A DNA stretch of 64,000 nucleotides from an uncultured Bacteroidales bacterium. Lineage in GTDB: Bacteria; Bacteroidota; Bacteroidia; Bacteroidales; ML635J-15. Below, piece after piece: positions 42,067 to 50,970 of the stretch. The notes below the pieces were generated by a model. That model saw only the letters and a program-made list of their open reading frames with translations, did not search any database and had not been told where the DNA came from. The position numbers and the translations under genes were made by a program. The stretch's first letter is position 1, and each line of letters begins with the position of its first letter. The stretch is taken from NCBI GenBank assembly GCA_937899245.1, contig CALDKB010000006.1, positions 62,001 to 126,000 on the forward strand, written 5' to 3'.

Positions 42067-43923
42067 ATGAGTGACAAACAAAAGAAAATCGTAGAACTCG
42101 ACGAGGTGGTACTAAAGTTCGCCGGTGACTCTGGCGACGGAATGCAGCTGACAGGAACTCAGTTTTCTGATGCTTCAGCTTCATTTGGAAACGAATTATT
42201 AACATTCCCCGACTATCCAGCAGAAATTAGAGCTCCTCAAGGAACTGTAGCTGGTGTTTCTGGTTTCCAGGTACATATCGGTGCTAAGGAAGTACAGACT
42301 CCAGGCGATTTGGCAGACGTGCTTATCGCAATGAATCCTGCAGCCTTGAAGACCAACATGAAATGGGTAAAGCCGGGTGCTACTATTATAGTTGACGTTG
42401 ACAGTTTTGACGAAAAGCATTGCGAAAAGGCTGGATATTCATACGATCCATTGCAGAGCGATGACTTGGATTCTTTCACTGTTATAAAAGCTCCGATAAC
42501 TTCGTTGTCGCGTTCAACGGTTAGCGATCTAAATTTAGGTATTGATGTTAAGACTGCCGACAAGACTCGTAACCAGTTTGTTATGGGTATGTTGATTTGG
42601 TTGTTCAACCGCGATATGGGCGCTGAAGAGGAATTCTTGAAGAAGAAATTCGCCAAGAAGCCGGCATTGATTGAACCGAACATTGCTGTTTTGCATGCTG
42701 GATACAATTATGCCGACACTTTGGAAGCTATTGCTACACAGTACTATGTAAAGCCAGTTGAAGGCAAGAAGGGTACTTTCCGCCAGATTACAGGTAACAC
42801 TGCTACTGCATGGGGCTTGATGGCTGGTGCTGAAAAGGCAGGTTTGAAACTATTCCTTGGTTCTTATCCTATCACTCCGGCTTCTGATATCCTTCACGAA
42901 CTTTGTAAACACAAACATTTGGGTATTAAGACTTTCCAGGCAGAAGATGAAATCGCTGGTATTTGTACTGCTATCGGCGCAAGCTTCGGCGGTAATCTCG
43001 GTGTAACTTCTACATCTGGTCCTGGTCTTGCTCTTAAGACCGAAGCTGCCGGCTTGGCTGTTATTACCGAATTGCCATTGGTAATCGTTGACGTTCAGCG
43101 TGGTGGTCCTTCTACTGGTTTGCCTACTAAGACCGAACAGAGCGACTTGCTTCAGGCAATCCACGGTCGTCATGGCGAATCTCCAATGCCTGTAATCGCA
43201 GCATCTACTCCTGGTAACTGCTTTAACTTCGCATACGAAGCTTGCCGTATTGCTGTCGAACACATGACTCCAATCATCCTTTTGACCGACGGTTATCTTG
43301 CTAACGGTACCGAATTGTGGGAAATACCTAACTATGCTGGAATGCCAAAGATCAATCCTCCATTTGTAAAGGATAATGACCCAGAATATCAACCATACAA
43401 GCGTAATCCTGAAAAACTTAACCGTATGTGGGCTTTGCCAGGTCAGAAAGGCTTGGAACACAGAATCGGCGGTTTGGAGAAATCTGATGTTTATGGCGAT
43501 GTTTCTCACGATCCAATGAACCACCAGATCATGACTAACTACCGTGCCGAAAAGGTTGCTCGCATTGCTAACGATATTCCTGAACAGGAAATCATCGGCA
43601 ACCAGAATGGCGGCGAACTCCTAGTAATAGGTTGGGGTGGTACTTTCGGTGCATTGAACATGGCTGTTAAGGAATTGCGCGAGGAAGGTTACGATATCAG
43701 CTTGGCTCATTTCAACTACATTTTCCCGTTGCCAAAGAATACGGAAGACGTTTTGAAGAAGTTCAACAAGCGCATTGTTTGTGAATTGAACCTCGGTCAG
43801 TTTGCTGATTACTTGCGTACTCAGTTCCCGCAGTATCCTTACGAACAGTTCAACAAGGTTCAGGGCTTGCCGTTCTTTATTAGTGAATTGAAAGAAAGAT
43901 TTAAACAAATTTTAGATAAATAA
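42067..43923 (+). CDS. korA: 2-oxoacid:ferredoxin oxidoreductase, fused gamma-alpha subunit
   Basis: 618 residues. The N-terminal gamma domain (KFAGDSGDGMQLTGTQF, then TFPDYPAEIRAPQGTVAGVSGFQVHIG) is fused to the pyrimidine-binding alpha domain (LFLGSYPITPASDILHEL, FQAEDEIAGICTAIGASFGG, TSTSGPGLALKTEAAGLA, RGGPSTGLPTKTEQSDL). This is the two-subunit type seen for 2-oxoglutarate oxidoreductase in Bacteroidota. It oxidatively decarboxylates a 2-oxoacid to acyl-CoA and reduces ferredoxin, or runs in reverse. Codon choice (GCT, GGT, ACT rich, few rare codons) suggests high expression. korB follows after 5 bp. Substrate (2-oxoglutarate versus others) is inferred from family similarity. Confidence 0.9.
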   Translation: MSDKQKKIVELDEVVLKFAGDSGDGMQLTGTQFSDASASFGNELLTFPDYPAEIRAPQGTVAGVSGFQVHIGAKEVQTPGDLADVLIAMNPAALKTNMKWVKPGATIIVDVDSFDEKHCEKAGYSYDPLQSDDLDSFTVIKAPITSLSRSTVSDLNLGIDVKTADKTRNQFVMGMLIWLFNRDMGAEEEFLKKKFAKKPALIEPNIAVLHAGYNYADTLEAIATQYYVKPVEGKKGTFRQITGNTATAWGLMAGAEKAGLKLFLGSYPITPASDILHELCKHKHLGIKTFQAEDEIAGICTAIGASFGGNLGVTSTSGPGLALKTEAAGLAVITELPLVIVDVQRGGPSTGLPTKTEQSDLLQAIHGRHGESPMPVIAASTPGNCFNFAYEACRIAVEHMTPIILLTDGYLANGTELWEIPNYAGMPKINPPFVKDNDPEYQPYKRNPEKLNRMWALPGQKGLEHRIGGLEKSDVYGDVSHDPMNHQIMTNYRAEKVARIANDIPEQEIIGNQNGGELLVIGWGGTFGALNMAVKELREEGYDISLAHFNYIFPLPKNTEDVLKKFNKRIVCELNLGQFADYLRTQFPQYPYEQFNKVQGLPFFISELKERFKQILDK

Positions 43924-43928
43924 TAGTT

Positions 43929-44933
43929 ATGGAAGAAGTAAAACTTACAAGAGAAGACTTTCAGACCGCAGGTCCAGTAAAATGGTGTGCAGGTTGTGGT
44001 AGTTATTCAATTTTGGCAGCAGTACAGAACGCACTTCCACAGATTGGTGTTCCAAAGGAAAAGATCGTTTTTGTATCAGGTATCGGCTGTTCGTCAAGAT
44101 TCCCGTACTATATGAAGACTTACGGCTTCCATACATTGCACGGAAGAGGTGCTGCTATTGCATCTGGTCTTAAGTCTGCTCGTCCAGACCTTAACGTTTG
44201 GTTGACTACTGGCGACGGCGATTCAATGGCTATCGGTGGAAACCACTTCATCCACTTGATTCGTAGAAATATCGATATCAATGTTTTGGTATTCAACAAT
44301 AAGATTTATGGTTTGACCAAAGGCCAATATTCTCCAACTACTCCTTACGGTTCAATCACAAAGTCTTCGCCAGACGGAACAATCGAAAATCCTTTCAAGC
44401 CAGGTGAACTTGTTATCGGTGCAGAAGGTAATTTCTTCGCAAGAGTTATCGACAAGGAACCACGCAACCTTGAAAAGACTTTGATTGCTGCTAATGCACA
44501 TAAGGGCGCATCTGTAGTAGAAGTATTGCAGAACTGCGTTATCTTCAACGATAAGATTCACGAAAGCATTGTAGGCAAGGACGTTCGCGATGATAACGTT
44601 GTAATGCTTGAACAGGGTAAACCAATGATCTTCGGTAAGGAACACAATAAGGGCCTCGTTCTCGAAGGTGCAGACATTAAGGTTGTTACAATCGGTGAAA
44701 ATGGTATTACTGAAAAGGATATCCTCGTTCACGATGCTACCACAAAGAACCCGAGCGTACATTACTTGCTTGCAAAGATGACTTACCCGTTGGCAATCGG
44801 TGTTATCCGTAGCGTCGAAGATTCTACATACGAAACCAAGTTGCAGGAACAGGTCGACAATGCTATGGCAACGACAAAGATTAAGACTGTTGACCAGTTG
44901 CTTCACAGCGGACAGATTTTTGAAATTAAGTAA
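43929..44933 (+). CDS. korB: 2-oxoacid:ferredoxin oxidoreductase beta subunit
   Basis: 334 residues. KWCAGCGSYSILAAVQ, GIGCSSRFPYYMKTYGFHTLHGRGAAIASGLK and the thiamine-diphosphate motif GDGDSMAIGGNHFIHLIRRN with NIKIYGLTKGQYSPT-type stretch define the beta subunit. The Cys residues at WCAGCG and GIGCSS plus a later Cys (EVLQNCV) fit the [4Fe-4S] ligands. It forms the catalytic complex with KorA and passes electrons to ferredoxin. No separate delta/ferredoxin subunit gene lies in the cluster. A clear terminator ends the operon. Confidence 0.93.
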   Translation: MEEVKLTREDFQTAGPVKWCAGCGSYSILAAVQNALPQIGVPKEKIVFVSGIGCSSRFPYYMKTYGFHTLHGRGAAIASGLKSARPDLNVWLTTGDGDSMAIGGNHFIHLIRRNIDINVLVFNNKIYGLTKGQYSPTTPYGSITKSSPDGTIENPFKPGELVIGAEGNFFARVIDKEPRNLEKTLIAANAHKGASVVEVLQNCVIFNDKIHESIVGKDVRDDNVVMLEQGKPMIFGKEHNKGLVLEGADIKVVTIGENGITEKDILVHDATTKNPSVHYLLAKMTYPLAIGVIRSVEDSTYETKLQEQVDNAMATTKIKTVDQLLHSGQIFEIK

Positions 44934-44952
44934 AAGTTTTTCATAATGAAAG

Positions 44953-44988
44953 AAAAGTCCGGTTTCGAAAAGGAATCGGACTTTTTTG
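44953..44988 (+). terminator. intrinsic terminator of korAB
   Basis: A 9-bp stem (AAAAGTCCG at 44953-44961 with CGGACTTTT at 44977-44985) ends in a T-run. Confidence 0.85.
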
Positions 44989-45019
44989 TTGCCAGTTTGC
45001 GCAAATCTGCTTATATTTG
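44989..45019 (+). promoter_or_regulatory. promoter of the M48 gene, apparently leaderless
   Basis: TTG (44989-44991), a 20-bp spacer, then TATATTTG (45012-45019). The last G is only 5 bp before the ATG at 45025, so transcription would start within a few bases of the start codon. Confidence 0.75.
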
Positions 45020-45024
45020 TTGAC

Positions 45025-46044
45025 ATGAAAAAGATAACTGTCATATTGTTTGTGTTGCTGTTGTTTGCCATGCCTGGTTGTTTTGATGCAGGTAATGGCG
45101 GCCGCAGTTCTGGTAACGATTCATTCAGCTTTGAGGATTTGTTTGGTGATGAAGAGTACGACGAAGGCGAAGATGCTTCGTATCCTGATGGCGTGATTGA
45201 TGGAGATGATTATGATATCGGTGATTTGTACGATGAGCCGGAAGACGAATCTTTTTGGTCGGGCCTTAAGAAAAAAATAGGTGGAATCAATGTATTTACC
45301 ATAGATGACGACATTGCGTTTGGCCGTCAATGTGATGAAGAAATATCATCGTCGCCGTCGGAATATCCGATATTGTCGCGAACAAGATATGCAAGTGTAT
45401 ATCGGTATCTGGAAGAAATAAGGGATAACATTCTCAGTTCGGACAAGATAGAAAACAGAGACAATTTCGAGTGGAAACTGACAATAATTGACGACGATGT
45501 GCTGAATGCTTTCGTCACTCCGGGCGGTTACATATATTTTTACACTGGCTTGCTTAAATATACCAAGTCGGAGGCGGAAGTGGCAGGAGTCATGGCTCAT
45601 GAGATTGCTCATGCAGACCGCAGGCACAGTACTCAGGCTATGACCAAGGAGTATGGCGTAAGTTTCTTGATTTCAATCGTGGCGGGAATAGTAACAGACG
45701 GCGAAGATTCGTACATTTCGGATATTGTGCAGACCTTGGCATATAATGGCGCAAGTCTGTCTTTTTCGCGAAAGCATGAGTACGAGGCTGATGAGTATTC
45801 TGTAAGATATTTGAATAGCATCCGCAACAAGAGAAACTATCAGCCGACAGCTATTGTAGATTTCTTTGACAGGATGAAGCAGGATAGCTTGACGGAGTCA
45901 AACGGACATTTTGAGTTTCTTATGACACATCCGTATGACGATAACCGTAAGGAAAATATTTATAAGATATGGAATTCACTCGGTTCGCCAAAAGGTATGC
46001 GGTTCGAAAATAACCATGAGGCAATTGTTTCCATGCTACCGTAA
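45025..46044 (+). CDS. M48 family metalloprotease, lipoprotein
   Basis: 339 residues from ATG 45025, chosen because it starts the lipoprotein signal (LLLFAMPGC). A very acidic linker follows (residues 28-80), then the peptidase domain with VMAHEIAHADRRHSTQ (HEIAH at 192-196) and YEADEYSVRYL, which supply the zinc ligands and catalytic Glu. NAFVTPGGYIYFYTGLL precedes the active site as in BepA/YfgC and Oma1 relatives. BepA-type proteases work on outer-membrane protein quality control in the periplasm; that role is a reasonable guess. Its promoter is so close to the ATG that the mRNA may be leaderless. Confidence 0.88.
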   Translation: MKKITVILFVLLLFAMPGCFDAGNGGRSSGNDSFSFEDLFGDEEYDEGEDASYPDGVIDGDDYDIGDLYDEPEDESFWSGLKKKIGGINVFTIDDDIAFGRQCDEEISSSPSEYPILSRTRYASVYRYLEEIRDNILSSDKIENRDNFEWKLTIIDDDVLNAFVTPGGYIYFYTGLLKYTKSEAEVAGVMAHEIAHADRRHSTQAMTKEYGVSFLISIVAGIVTDGEDSYISDIVQTLAYNGASLSFSRKHEYEADEYSVRYLNSIRNKRNYQPTAIVDFFDRMKQDSLTESNGHFEFLMTHPYDDNRKENIYKIWNSLGSPKGMRFENNHEAIVSMLP

Positions 46045-46085
46045 ATAAAAATCATTAAATATTTATTGCGAAACAATATTCGTGT

Positions 46086-46093
46086 TAATTTTG
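46086..46093 (+). promoter_or_regulatory. promoter -7 element of the RidA-like gene
   Basis: TAATTTTG matches TAnnTTTG, 26 bp before the ATG at 46120; a TTG at 46066-46068 lies 17 bp upstream. Confidence 0.55.
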
Positions 46094-46119
46094 TGGCAAA
46101 CTTTAAAACACATAACAAA

Positions 46120-46494
46120 ATGAAAAAAGCTATTCATTCAGACAATGCACCGGCAGCTATCGGTCCATATAGCCAGGCCATCGAAGCTAACGGTATGATA
46201 TTCATTTCTGGTCAGTTGCCAATTGATCCTGCAACAGGAACAATGCCGGAAGGCGTTACAGCACAGACAGAACAGAGCATGAAGAACCTTGAAGCAATCC
46301 TTAAGGCTGCTGGTTGTACTTTCGACAACGTAGTAAAGTCAACCTGCTATCTTGCAGACATGAGCTATTTTGCAGACATGAACGCTGTTTACGGAAAGTA
46401 TTTCACATCTAACTATCCGGCAAGAGCAGCTTTCGCAGTAAAGGAACTCCCAAAGAAAGCCCTTGTTGAAATTGAAATGATTGCTGCAAAGTAG
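46120..46494 (+). CDS. RidA family protein (reactive intermediate deaminase)
   Basis: 124 residues from ATG 46120; a longer frame from 46066 would start upstream of the promoter. It shows the Rid signature: NAPAAIGPYSQAIEANGMIFISGQLPIDPATG, then TFDNVVKSTCYLADM and YPARAAFAVKELPKKALVEIEMIAA. The conserved Arg (PARAAF) and the final Glu are present, as in active enamine/imine deaminases that protect PLP enzymes from 2-aminoacrylate. It is a small, probably well-expressed cytoplasmic trimer. Confidence 0.93.
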   Translation: MKKAIHSDNAPAAIGPYSQAIEANGMIFISGQLPIDPATGTMPEGVTAQTEQSMKNLEAILKAAGCTFDNVVKSTCYLADMSYFADMNAVYGKYFTSNYPARAAFAVKELPKKALVEIEMIAAK

Positions 46495-46521
46495 TCGATT
46501 GTCTAATTTAACTTTTGAGCT

Positions 46522-47670
46522 TTGAAAATTTATTTAGCATCCAGCGACGACAGCGACGTCCCTCCGTCGTCTGCCGCCGTTGATTCGTTTGTCGGTCGAT
46601 TCAATTTGTCGCCTGACGTATTTGTAGATAGCAATCCTGATGTAATCTGGTTTTTGTCAGGAGGTTCCGAGCATAAGGTGCTCGACAGGATCGAATCTAA
46701 GAACAGATATTGTTTTCTAGCATCACGTAACAATAATTCGTGGGCCGCCGCTATCGAGGTTAAGGCATTCCTTAACGAAAAGGGTATCAATACAAAACTT
46801 TTTGATGTAGATAAGCTTACCAGTTTGGAAGAGCTGGAAAGCTATCTGGAACATCCAAAATCTGATGTGCCGGTTAAGGTCGGTCTTATCGGCGGTGTGT
46901 CGGATTGGCTGGTCGCCAGTACTCCAGAAGAAGAACTATTGAAGGAAGTGCTCGACATCGAGCTTGTTAATTTTACATGGGAAGAAGTACTTGCTTTGCC
47001 TGAAGGTGATGATTTCTGTCATTATGCCGAAAGTTTCGGACACTTCGGACATGAAAGCTATCAGTCGGAACTGTCCCTCGTAAAGAAACTCGACACTTTG
47101 ATAAAATGCAATTGCCTTGATGCAATTACTGTCGCCTGTTTCGATTTGATAGGTCATGTCGGTAATACTGTGTGCCTGCCTGTAGCTGCTATGAATGCGT
47201 ATGGTTTCCCTACAACTTGTGAAGGCGACTTGTGTTCGGCAGCAATGATGATTGTAGTAAAGCGATTGACTGGCAAGATTCCATGGATGGCAAATTTGAG
47301 CTATGCCGACAAGAATGGTGTTGTGTTCTCGCATTGTACAATTCAGGAAAACATGCTCTCGAAGATGGAAGTAACCACTCATTACGAATCGGGTAAGAAT
47401 GCTGCAATTAAAGGCGAGCTGAAAAAACAAGAAGTTACTATTTGCCGTATTGACAGCAAGTTGGAAAACTGCTTCCTGACTTTGGGCGAGATTGTTGACA
47501 ATTACAGTTCGCCAATGGCTTGCAGAACTCAGGCTTTTGTCAAGATGTCGTCGAAAAGCTTATTCCTGTTGAGGGAATTCCCGTTGGGCAACCATCATTT
47601 GATTATTCCTGGCGACTGCACTGACATTATCGCAGAATACTTTACAAATCACGGATTTAGAATAGTATAA
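46522..47670 (+). CDS. fucose/arabinose isomerase-like protein
   Basis: 382 residues starting with TTG at 46522; an in-frame stop lies just upstream and the next Met is far inside, so TTG is the only sensible start. The layout fits the FucI/AraA superfamily: VKVGLIGGVSDWLVAS, a central VACFDLIGHVGNTVCLPVAAMNAYGFPTTCEGDLCSAAMM, and a C-terminal barrel region LREFPLGNHHLIIPGDCTDI. The conserved Glu of GFPTTCEGD could be a metal ligand. It is shorter than true L-fucose isomerase (about 590 residues), so I do not assign a substrate. It follows the RidA-like gene by 27 bp and ends at a long hairpin. Confidence 0.7.
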   Translation: MKIYLASSDDSDVPPSSAAVDSFVGRFNLSPDVFVDSNPDVIWFLSGGSEHKVLDRIESKNRYCFLASRNNNSWAAAIEVKAFLNEKGINTKLFDVDKLTSLEELESYLEHPKSDVPVKVGLIGGVSDWLVASTPEEELLKEVLDIELVNFTWEEVLALPEGDDFCHYAESFGHFGHESYQSELSLVKKLDTLIKCNCLDAITVACFDLIGHVGNTVCLPVAAMNAYGFPTTCEGDLCSAAMMIVVKRLTGKIPWMANLSYADKNGVVFSHCTIQENMLSKMEVTTHYESGKNAAIKGELKKQEVTICRIDSKLENCFLTLGEIVDNYSSPMACRTQAFVKMSSKSLFLLREFPLGNHHLIIPGDCTDIIAEYFTNHGFRIV

Positions 47671-47681
47671 TTTATGCGTGG

Positions 47682-47748
47682 CAAATACCATTCCCCGGAT
47701 TCTGAATCAAGTTCAGAATGACGGAAAATGGTATTTGTCTTCTTTTTG
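47682..47748 (+). terminator. long two-step hairpin terminator
   Basis: Outer stem CAAATACCATT (47682-47692) with AATGGTATTTG (47727-47737), inner stem ATTCTGAA/TTCAGAAT, followed by TCTTCTTTTTG. Confidence 0.75.
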
Positions 47749-47812
47749 TATGTGAATATGTGATGTCTTAATGATAAAATTTTACTAAAATTGCAATCAA
47801 AATATATGTAAT

Positions 47813-50095
47813 ATGAAGAAAATAATTGTTGTTATTGTTGCCGTTTTGCTTGCACAGATTTCTGTGGCAACACCGGGTTGCTATTGGGTTTTCTTTACCG
47901 ATAAGGCAAATACAAGTTTTGATCCTTACAAGTATTTTGACTCGAAGGCGATAGAACGTCGCGAGAAGCAAGGTCTGCCGTTATACGACATTTCCGATTA
48001 TCCGTTGAATTCCGATTATGTGGATGCAGTTTCGGCGCTTTCGGAAGAAGTAGTCGGCGAGACGCGTTGGTTCAATGGTCTGGGCGTTATGGCAGAACGC
48101 GAGAACATTGAGAAGATTAAATCTTTGCCGTTTGTCGCATCGGTGGTTGAGATTGCCGGAGAAATGATTGTCGCAAAATATTCGGGAACGGAAATGGATG
48201 AATTCTGTGACGACAGTTTCGACATGGAAATGTTAAAGCCAGAGTTGCTGCCTCAGCTACTTCGTATGCATGGCGAATTGTTCTCCGAAAAAAACATTGA
48301 TGGTAAAGGCGTCAGGATTGCAGTATTTGACGGCGGTTTCCCCAATGTTGACAAACACGAGTTTTTTAAGCACCTTCGCGACAATAACCAGATAGTGAAA
48401 ACATGGAATTTCCCTAACAAGAAGGAATATGTATACGGTTGGAGCTCGCATGGGACAATGACATTGAGTTGTATAGCCGGAGTGTATACGACAATGAATC
48501 GCATATTCAAAGTCGGCCTGGCAACGGGCGCAGAATTCCTTTTGGCGCGTACCGAAGTCGACCCTGAACCTTTCAAGGAGGAAATTTGGTGGACGCAGGC
48601 AATGGAGTGGGCAGACCAGAATGGCGCCGATATTATCAGCAGTTCGTTGGGCTATGGTAAAGACCGTTATTACACAAAGGATATGGATGGAACTTCGTTT
48701 GTCGCCAAGGCGGCAAATATGGCTGCTCGCAAGGGAATGCTAGTATGCAATTCGATGGGTAATGAAGCCGATGATAAGTCGTGGCGTGTGCTAATAACAC
48801 CGGCAGATGCCGACAGTGTTATTTCCGTGGGCGGAATAGATGGTTCGTTGGAAAAATACCGCCATATAGATTTTTCATCTTATGGACCGACTGCTGATGG
48901 TCGTAGAAAACCAAATGTAGTTGCTTTCGGACATGCGTATGTTGCTAATCCTAAAGGTGATATAACATCGGCATATGGAACTTCATTTTCTTGCCCGCTT
49001 GTAGCTGGGTTCTGCGCTTGTGCATGGCAGACGAATAGGGGACTGACGGCTATGCAGCTGAAGGATGAAATTGAAAAGTCGGGAGATCTATATCCGTATT
49101 TCGACTACGCTCTTGGTTATGGCGTGCCGCAGGCCAGATATTTTACAGGTGAGTTGGTGCCAGTTTCTGAACCAACATTTGATTTTGAATCGACTGGTAA
49201 TACTTTGAATATAAAGTTAAAGTCATTTGATGAGAATCGTGAGGTGTTCTATAATATAATGCGCGATGATGGCCGGTTGTTCTATTACGAGCATCTTGAG
49301 GCAAATGCAGATGGAGAAATAAGCATACGTAATATTAAGGATTATCCATATTCAACCGTGAACGTATATTATCATGGTTATGTTGGTTCGTTCAAGAATA
49401 ACGAGGTTGTTGATGGTCGCGACTCGTATTCCAGTCTGCCGGTAGTTGGCGCCGACGGATGTTCCAAGCAGATGTACCGGTCAAACTACAATACGACACA
49501 TGACTACAAAAAACCTAAGAAAATGCGTTTCCTTGTGATGGTGGATGCCGGTTTTGCAGGATTTAAGACTTTTGAAGCTACGACAAACAAGCAGAAGTCT
49601 ACATATTCGGCGTTGCTAGGATTCCAATGGGAGGCAAGCAAGAAATATTACCTTGGTGCGGCACTCGGAATGGGTTGCGACGACTACTGGGGAACAGACC
49701 TTGTCGGCGTTCAATATTCAAATGTAAAACGCGAAAGATTCCGCACTTCAAATCTTTGCCTTGAATTGTTCCAGCGTGTAAAAATGGTAAGCGGTGGCTT
49801 GTTGAGCAATGGTTTCACCTGGGATTTGGGAATTTTCGGCGGATGGAATTTCGAAAACCGTCATGTTGTTATACAGGATGCCTTGTCGTCAGATTATGCA
49901 AAGACTCGCCTGACAAATAAAGGATATAATTTTGTAAATCCTTTGCAGTGGGGCGTGAAGACTGCCTTGACCTATGATATTGTTTCCGTATATGCGAAAT
50001 TGCGTGTTTCTGATCTGCTAAAAGGTTCGTATGCAGGACAATATGACGACTTTATGAAATTTGAAATAGGTATGCAGTTGATAATACCGTTCTAG
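47813..50095 (+). CDS. S8 subtilisin-like protease with apparent C-terminal outer-membrane beta-barrel
   Basis: 760 residues. A signal peptide (residues 1-19) precedes a pro-region. The S8 catalytic triad is visible as Asp173 in IAVFDGGF, His213 in WSSHGTMTL and Ser391 in YGTSFSCPL. Residues 455-590 form a beta-rich linker. The last 170 residues alternate polar and hydrophobic in about eight strand-like runs (MRFLVMVDAGFAGF, KYYLGAALGMGC, TWDLGIFGGWNF, VSVYAKLRVSDL, KFEIGMQLIIPF) and end in Phe, as outer-membrane barrels do. Bacteroidota subtilases usually carry a T9SS domain, so a barrel would be unusual. The gene is monocistronic with a terminator. Confidence 0.8.
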   Translation: MKKIIVVIVAVLLAQISVATPGCYWVFFTDKANTSFDPYKYFDSKAIERREKQGLPLYDISDYPLNSDYVDAVSALSEEVVGETRWFNGLGVMAERENIEKIKSLPFVASVVEIAGEMIVAKYSGTEMDEFCDDSFDMEMLKPELLPQLLRMHGELFSEKNIDGKGVRIAVFDGGFPNVDKHEFFKHLRDNNQIVKTWNFPNKKEYVYGWSSHGTMTLSCIAGVYTTMNRIFKVGLATGAEFLLARTEVDPEPFKEEIWWTQAMEWADQNGADIISSSLGYGKDRYYTKDMDGTSFVAKAANMAARKGMLVCNSMGNEADDKSWRVLITPADADSVISVGGIDGSLEKYRHIDFSSYGPTADGRRKPNVVAFGHAYVANPKGDITSAYGTSFSCPLVAGFCACAWQTNRGLTAMQLKDEIEKSGDLYPYFDYALGYGVPQARYFTGELVPVSEPTFDFESTGNTLNIKLKSFDENREVFYNIMRDDGRLFYYEHLEANADGEISIRNIKDYPYSTVNVYYHGYVGSFKNNEVVDGRDSYSSLPVVGADGCSKQMYRSNYNTTHDYKKPKKMRFLVMVDAGFAGFKTFEATTNKQKSTYSALLGFQWEASKKYYLGAALGMGCDDYWGTDLVGVQYSNVKRERFRTSNLCLELFQRVKMVSGGLLSNGFTWDLGIFGGWNFENRHVVIQDALSSDYAKTRLTNKGYNFVNPLQWGVKTALTYDIVSVYAKLRVSDLLKGSYAGQYDDFMKFEIGMQLIIPF

Positions 50096-50119
50096 GCACA
50101 ATAAGTTTGAGAAATATAT

Positions 50120-50144
50120 AAAGGCACTTATGTGCCTTTTTTTG
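50120..50144 (+). terminator. intrinsic terminator of the subtilase gene
   Basis: Stem AAAGGCAC (50120-50127) with GTGCCTTT (50132-50139), 4-nt loop, followed by a T-run. Confidence 0.85.
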
Positions 50145-50156
50145 TAAGTATTTTTG

Positions 50157-50164
50157 TATTTTTG
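50157..50164 (+). promoter_or_regulatory. promoter -7 element of the lpxH-like gene
   Basis: TATTTTTG matches TAnnTTTG. It lies inside the first codons of the longest frame, which shows that the true start is further down (TTG 50184). Confidence 0.55.
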
Positions 50165-50183
50165 CGAGATAAAACAAAAGCAT

Positions 50184-50930
50184 TTGGAACGAGCAAAAAC
50201 ATATTTTGTGTCAGATGCCCACTTCGGAGCTGACAATTCGACAACATCAGAATATCGTGAGGCGTTGTTCTGCAAGTGGTTGGATACCATAAAGCCGGAT
50301 GCTGCTGAATTGTATCTGCTTGGCGACATTTTTGATTTCTGGTTCGAATATAAATATGTTGTGCCCCGTGGTTTTGTACCCGTTATGGCCAAATTGAAGG
50401 AACTGTCTGATTCAGGTGTCAAGATAGTTTACTTTACCGGCAATCACGACATGTGGGTTTTCGATTATCTTCCAAAAGTGATAAATGCCGAAATTATCCG
50501 CAATCCAGAAGTTCGTACGATAGGCGGTAAGACGTTTTACATGGGACATGGAGATGGTTTGGGGCGTGCCGACCATAAGTACAATGCAATGAAATGGATG
50601 TTCCATTGCCGTTTCTTTCAGTTCCTTTTCAAGTGGATTCATCCAGATTGGGGCTGCAAGATCGCATTATGGTGCTCGAAGACTAGCCGCAAGAAGCATA
50701 AATTGTATACGCCTAATTATGAAACCGAATTTCTGGTGAAATATGCAAGGACGGTTTTGGAAACAAGCCATTACGATTTTTTTATTTTCGGGCATAGGCA
50801 TATTCCATATCAGCATCAGCTTGATGAAAATACATTGTTTACGAACGTAGGCGACTGGCTGTTTAATTTTTCCTATGCTGTTTTTGATGGAGAAAAACTT
50901 GATTTGTTAAAGTTCGATATGGAGAAATGA
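50184..50930 (+). CDS. lpxH: UDP-2,3-diacylglucosamine diphosphatase (LpxH-like)
   Basis: About 248 residues from a TTG at 50184; the upstream in-frame codons overlap the promoter. The calcineurin-like phosphoesterase motifs are YFVSDAHFGAD (DxH), LLGDIFDFWFEY, YFTGNHDMW, GHGDGLG and FIFGHRHIPYQ, complete for the two-metal site. The pattern AHFGAD and YKYNAMKWMFH (HKYNAMKW) fits Bacteroidota LpxH, which makes lipid X in lipid A synthesis at the inner membrane. lptB follows 40 bp later with its own -7 element; the two genes share the lipopolysaccharide theme. Confidence 0.82.
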   Translation: MERAKTYFVSDAHFGADNSTTSEYREALFCKWLDTIKPDAAELYLLGDIFDFWFEYKYVVPRGFVPVMAKLKELSDSGVKIVYFTGNHDMWVFDYLPKVINAEIIRNPEVRTIGGKTFYMGHGDGLGRADHKYNAMKWMFHCRFFQFLFKWIHPDWGCKIALWCSKTSRKKHKLYTPNYETEFLVKYARTVLETSHYDFFIFGHRHIPYQHQLDENTLFTNVGDWLFNFSYAVFDGEKLDLLKFDMEK

Positions 50931-50941
50931 ATGCAATTTAT

Positions 50942-50949
50942 TATTTTTG
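50942..50949 (+). promoter_or_regulatory. promoter -7 element of lptB
   Basis: TATTTTTG, 21 bp before the ATG at 50971, with a GGGAAA ribosome-binding-like stretch at 50961-50966. Confidence 0.5.
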
Positions 50950-50970
50950 CATTTACAAAAGGGAAACATT

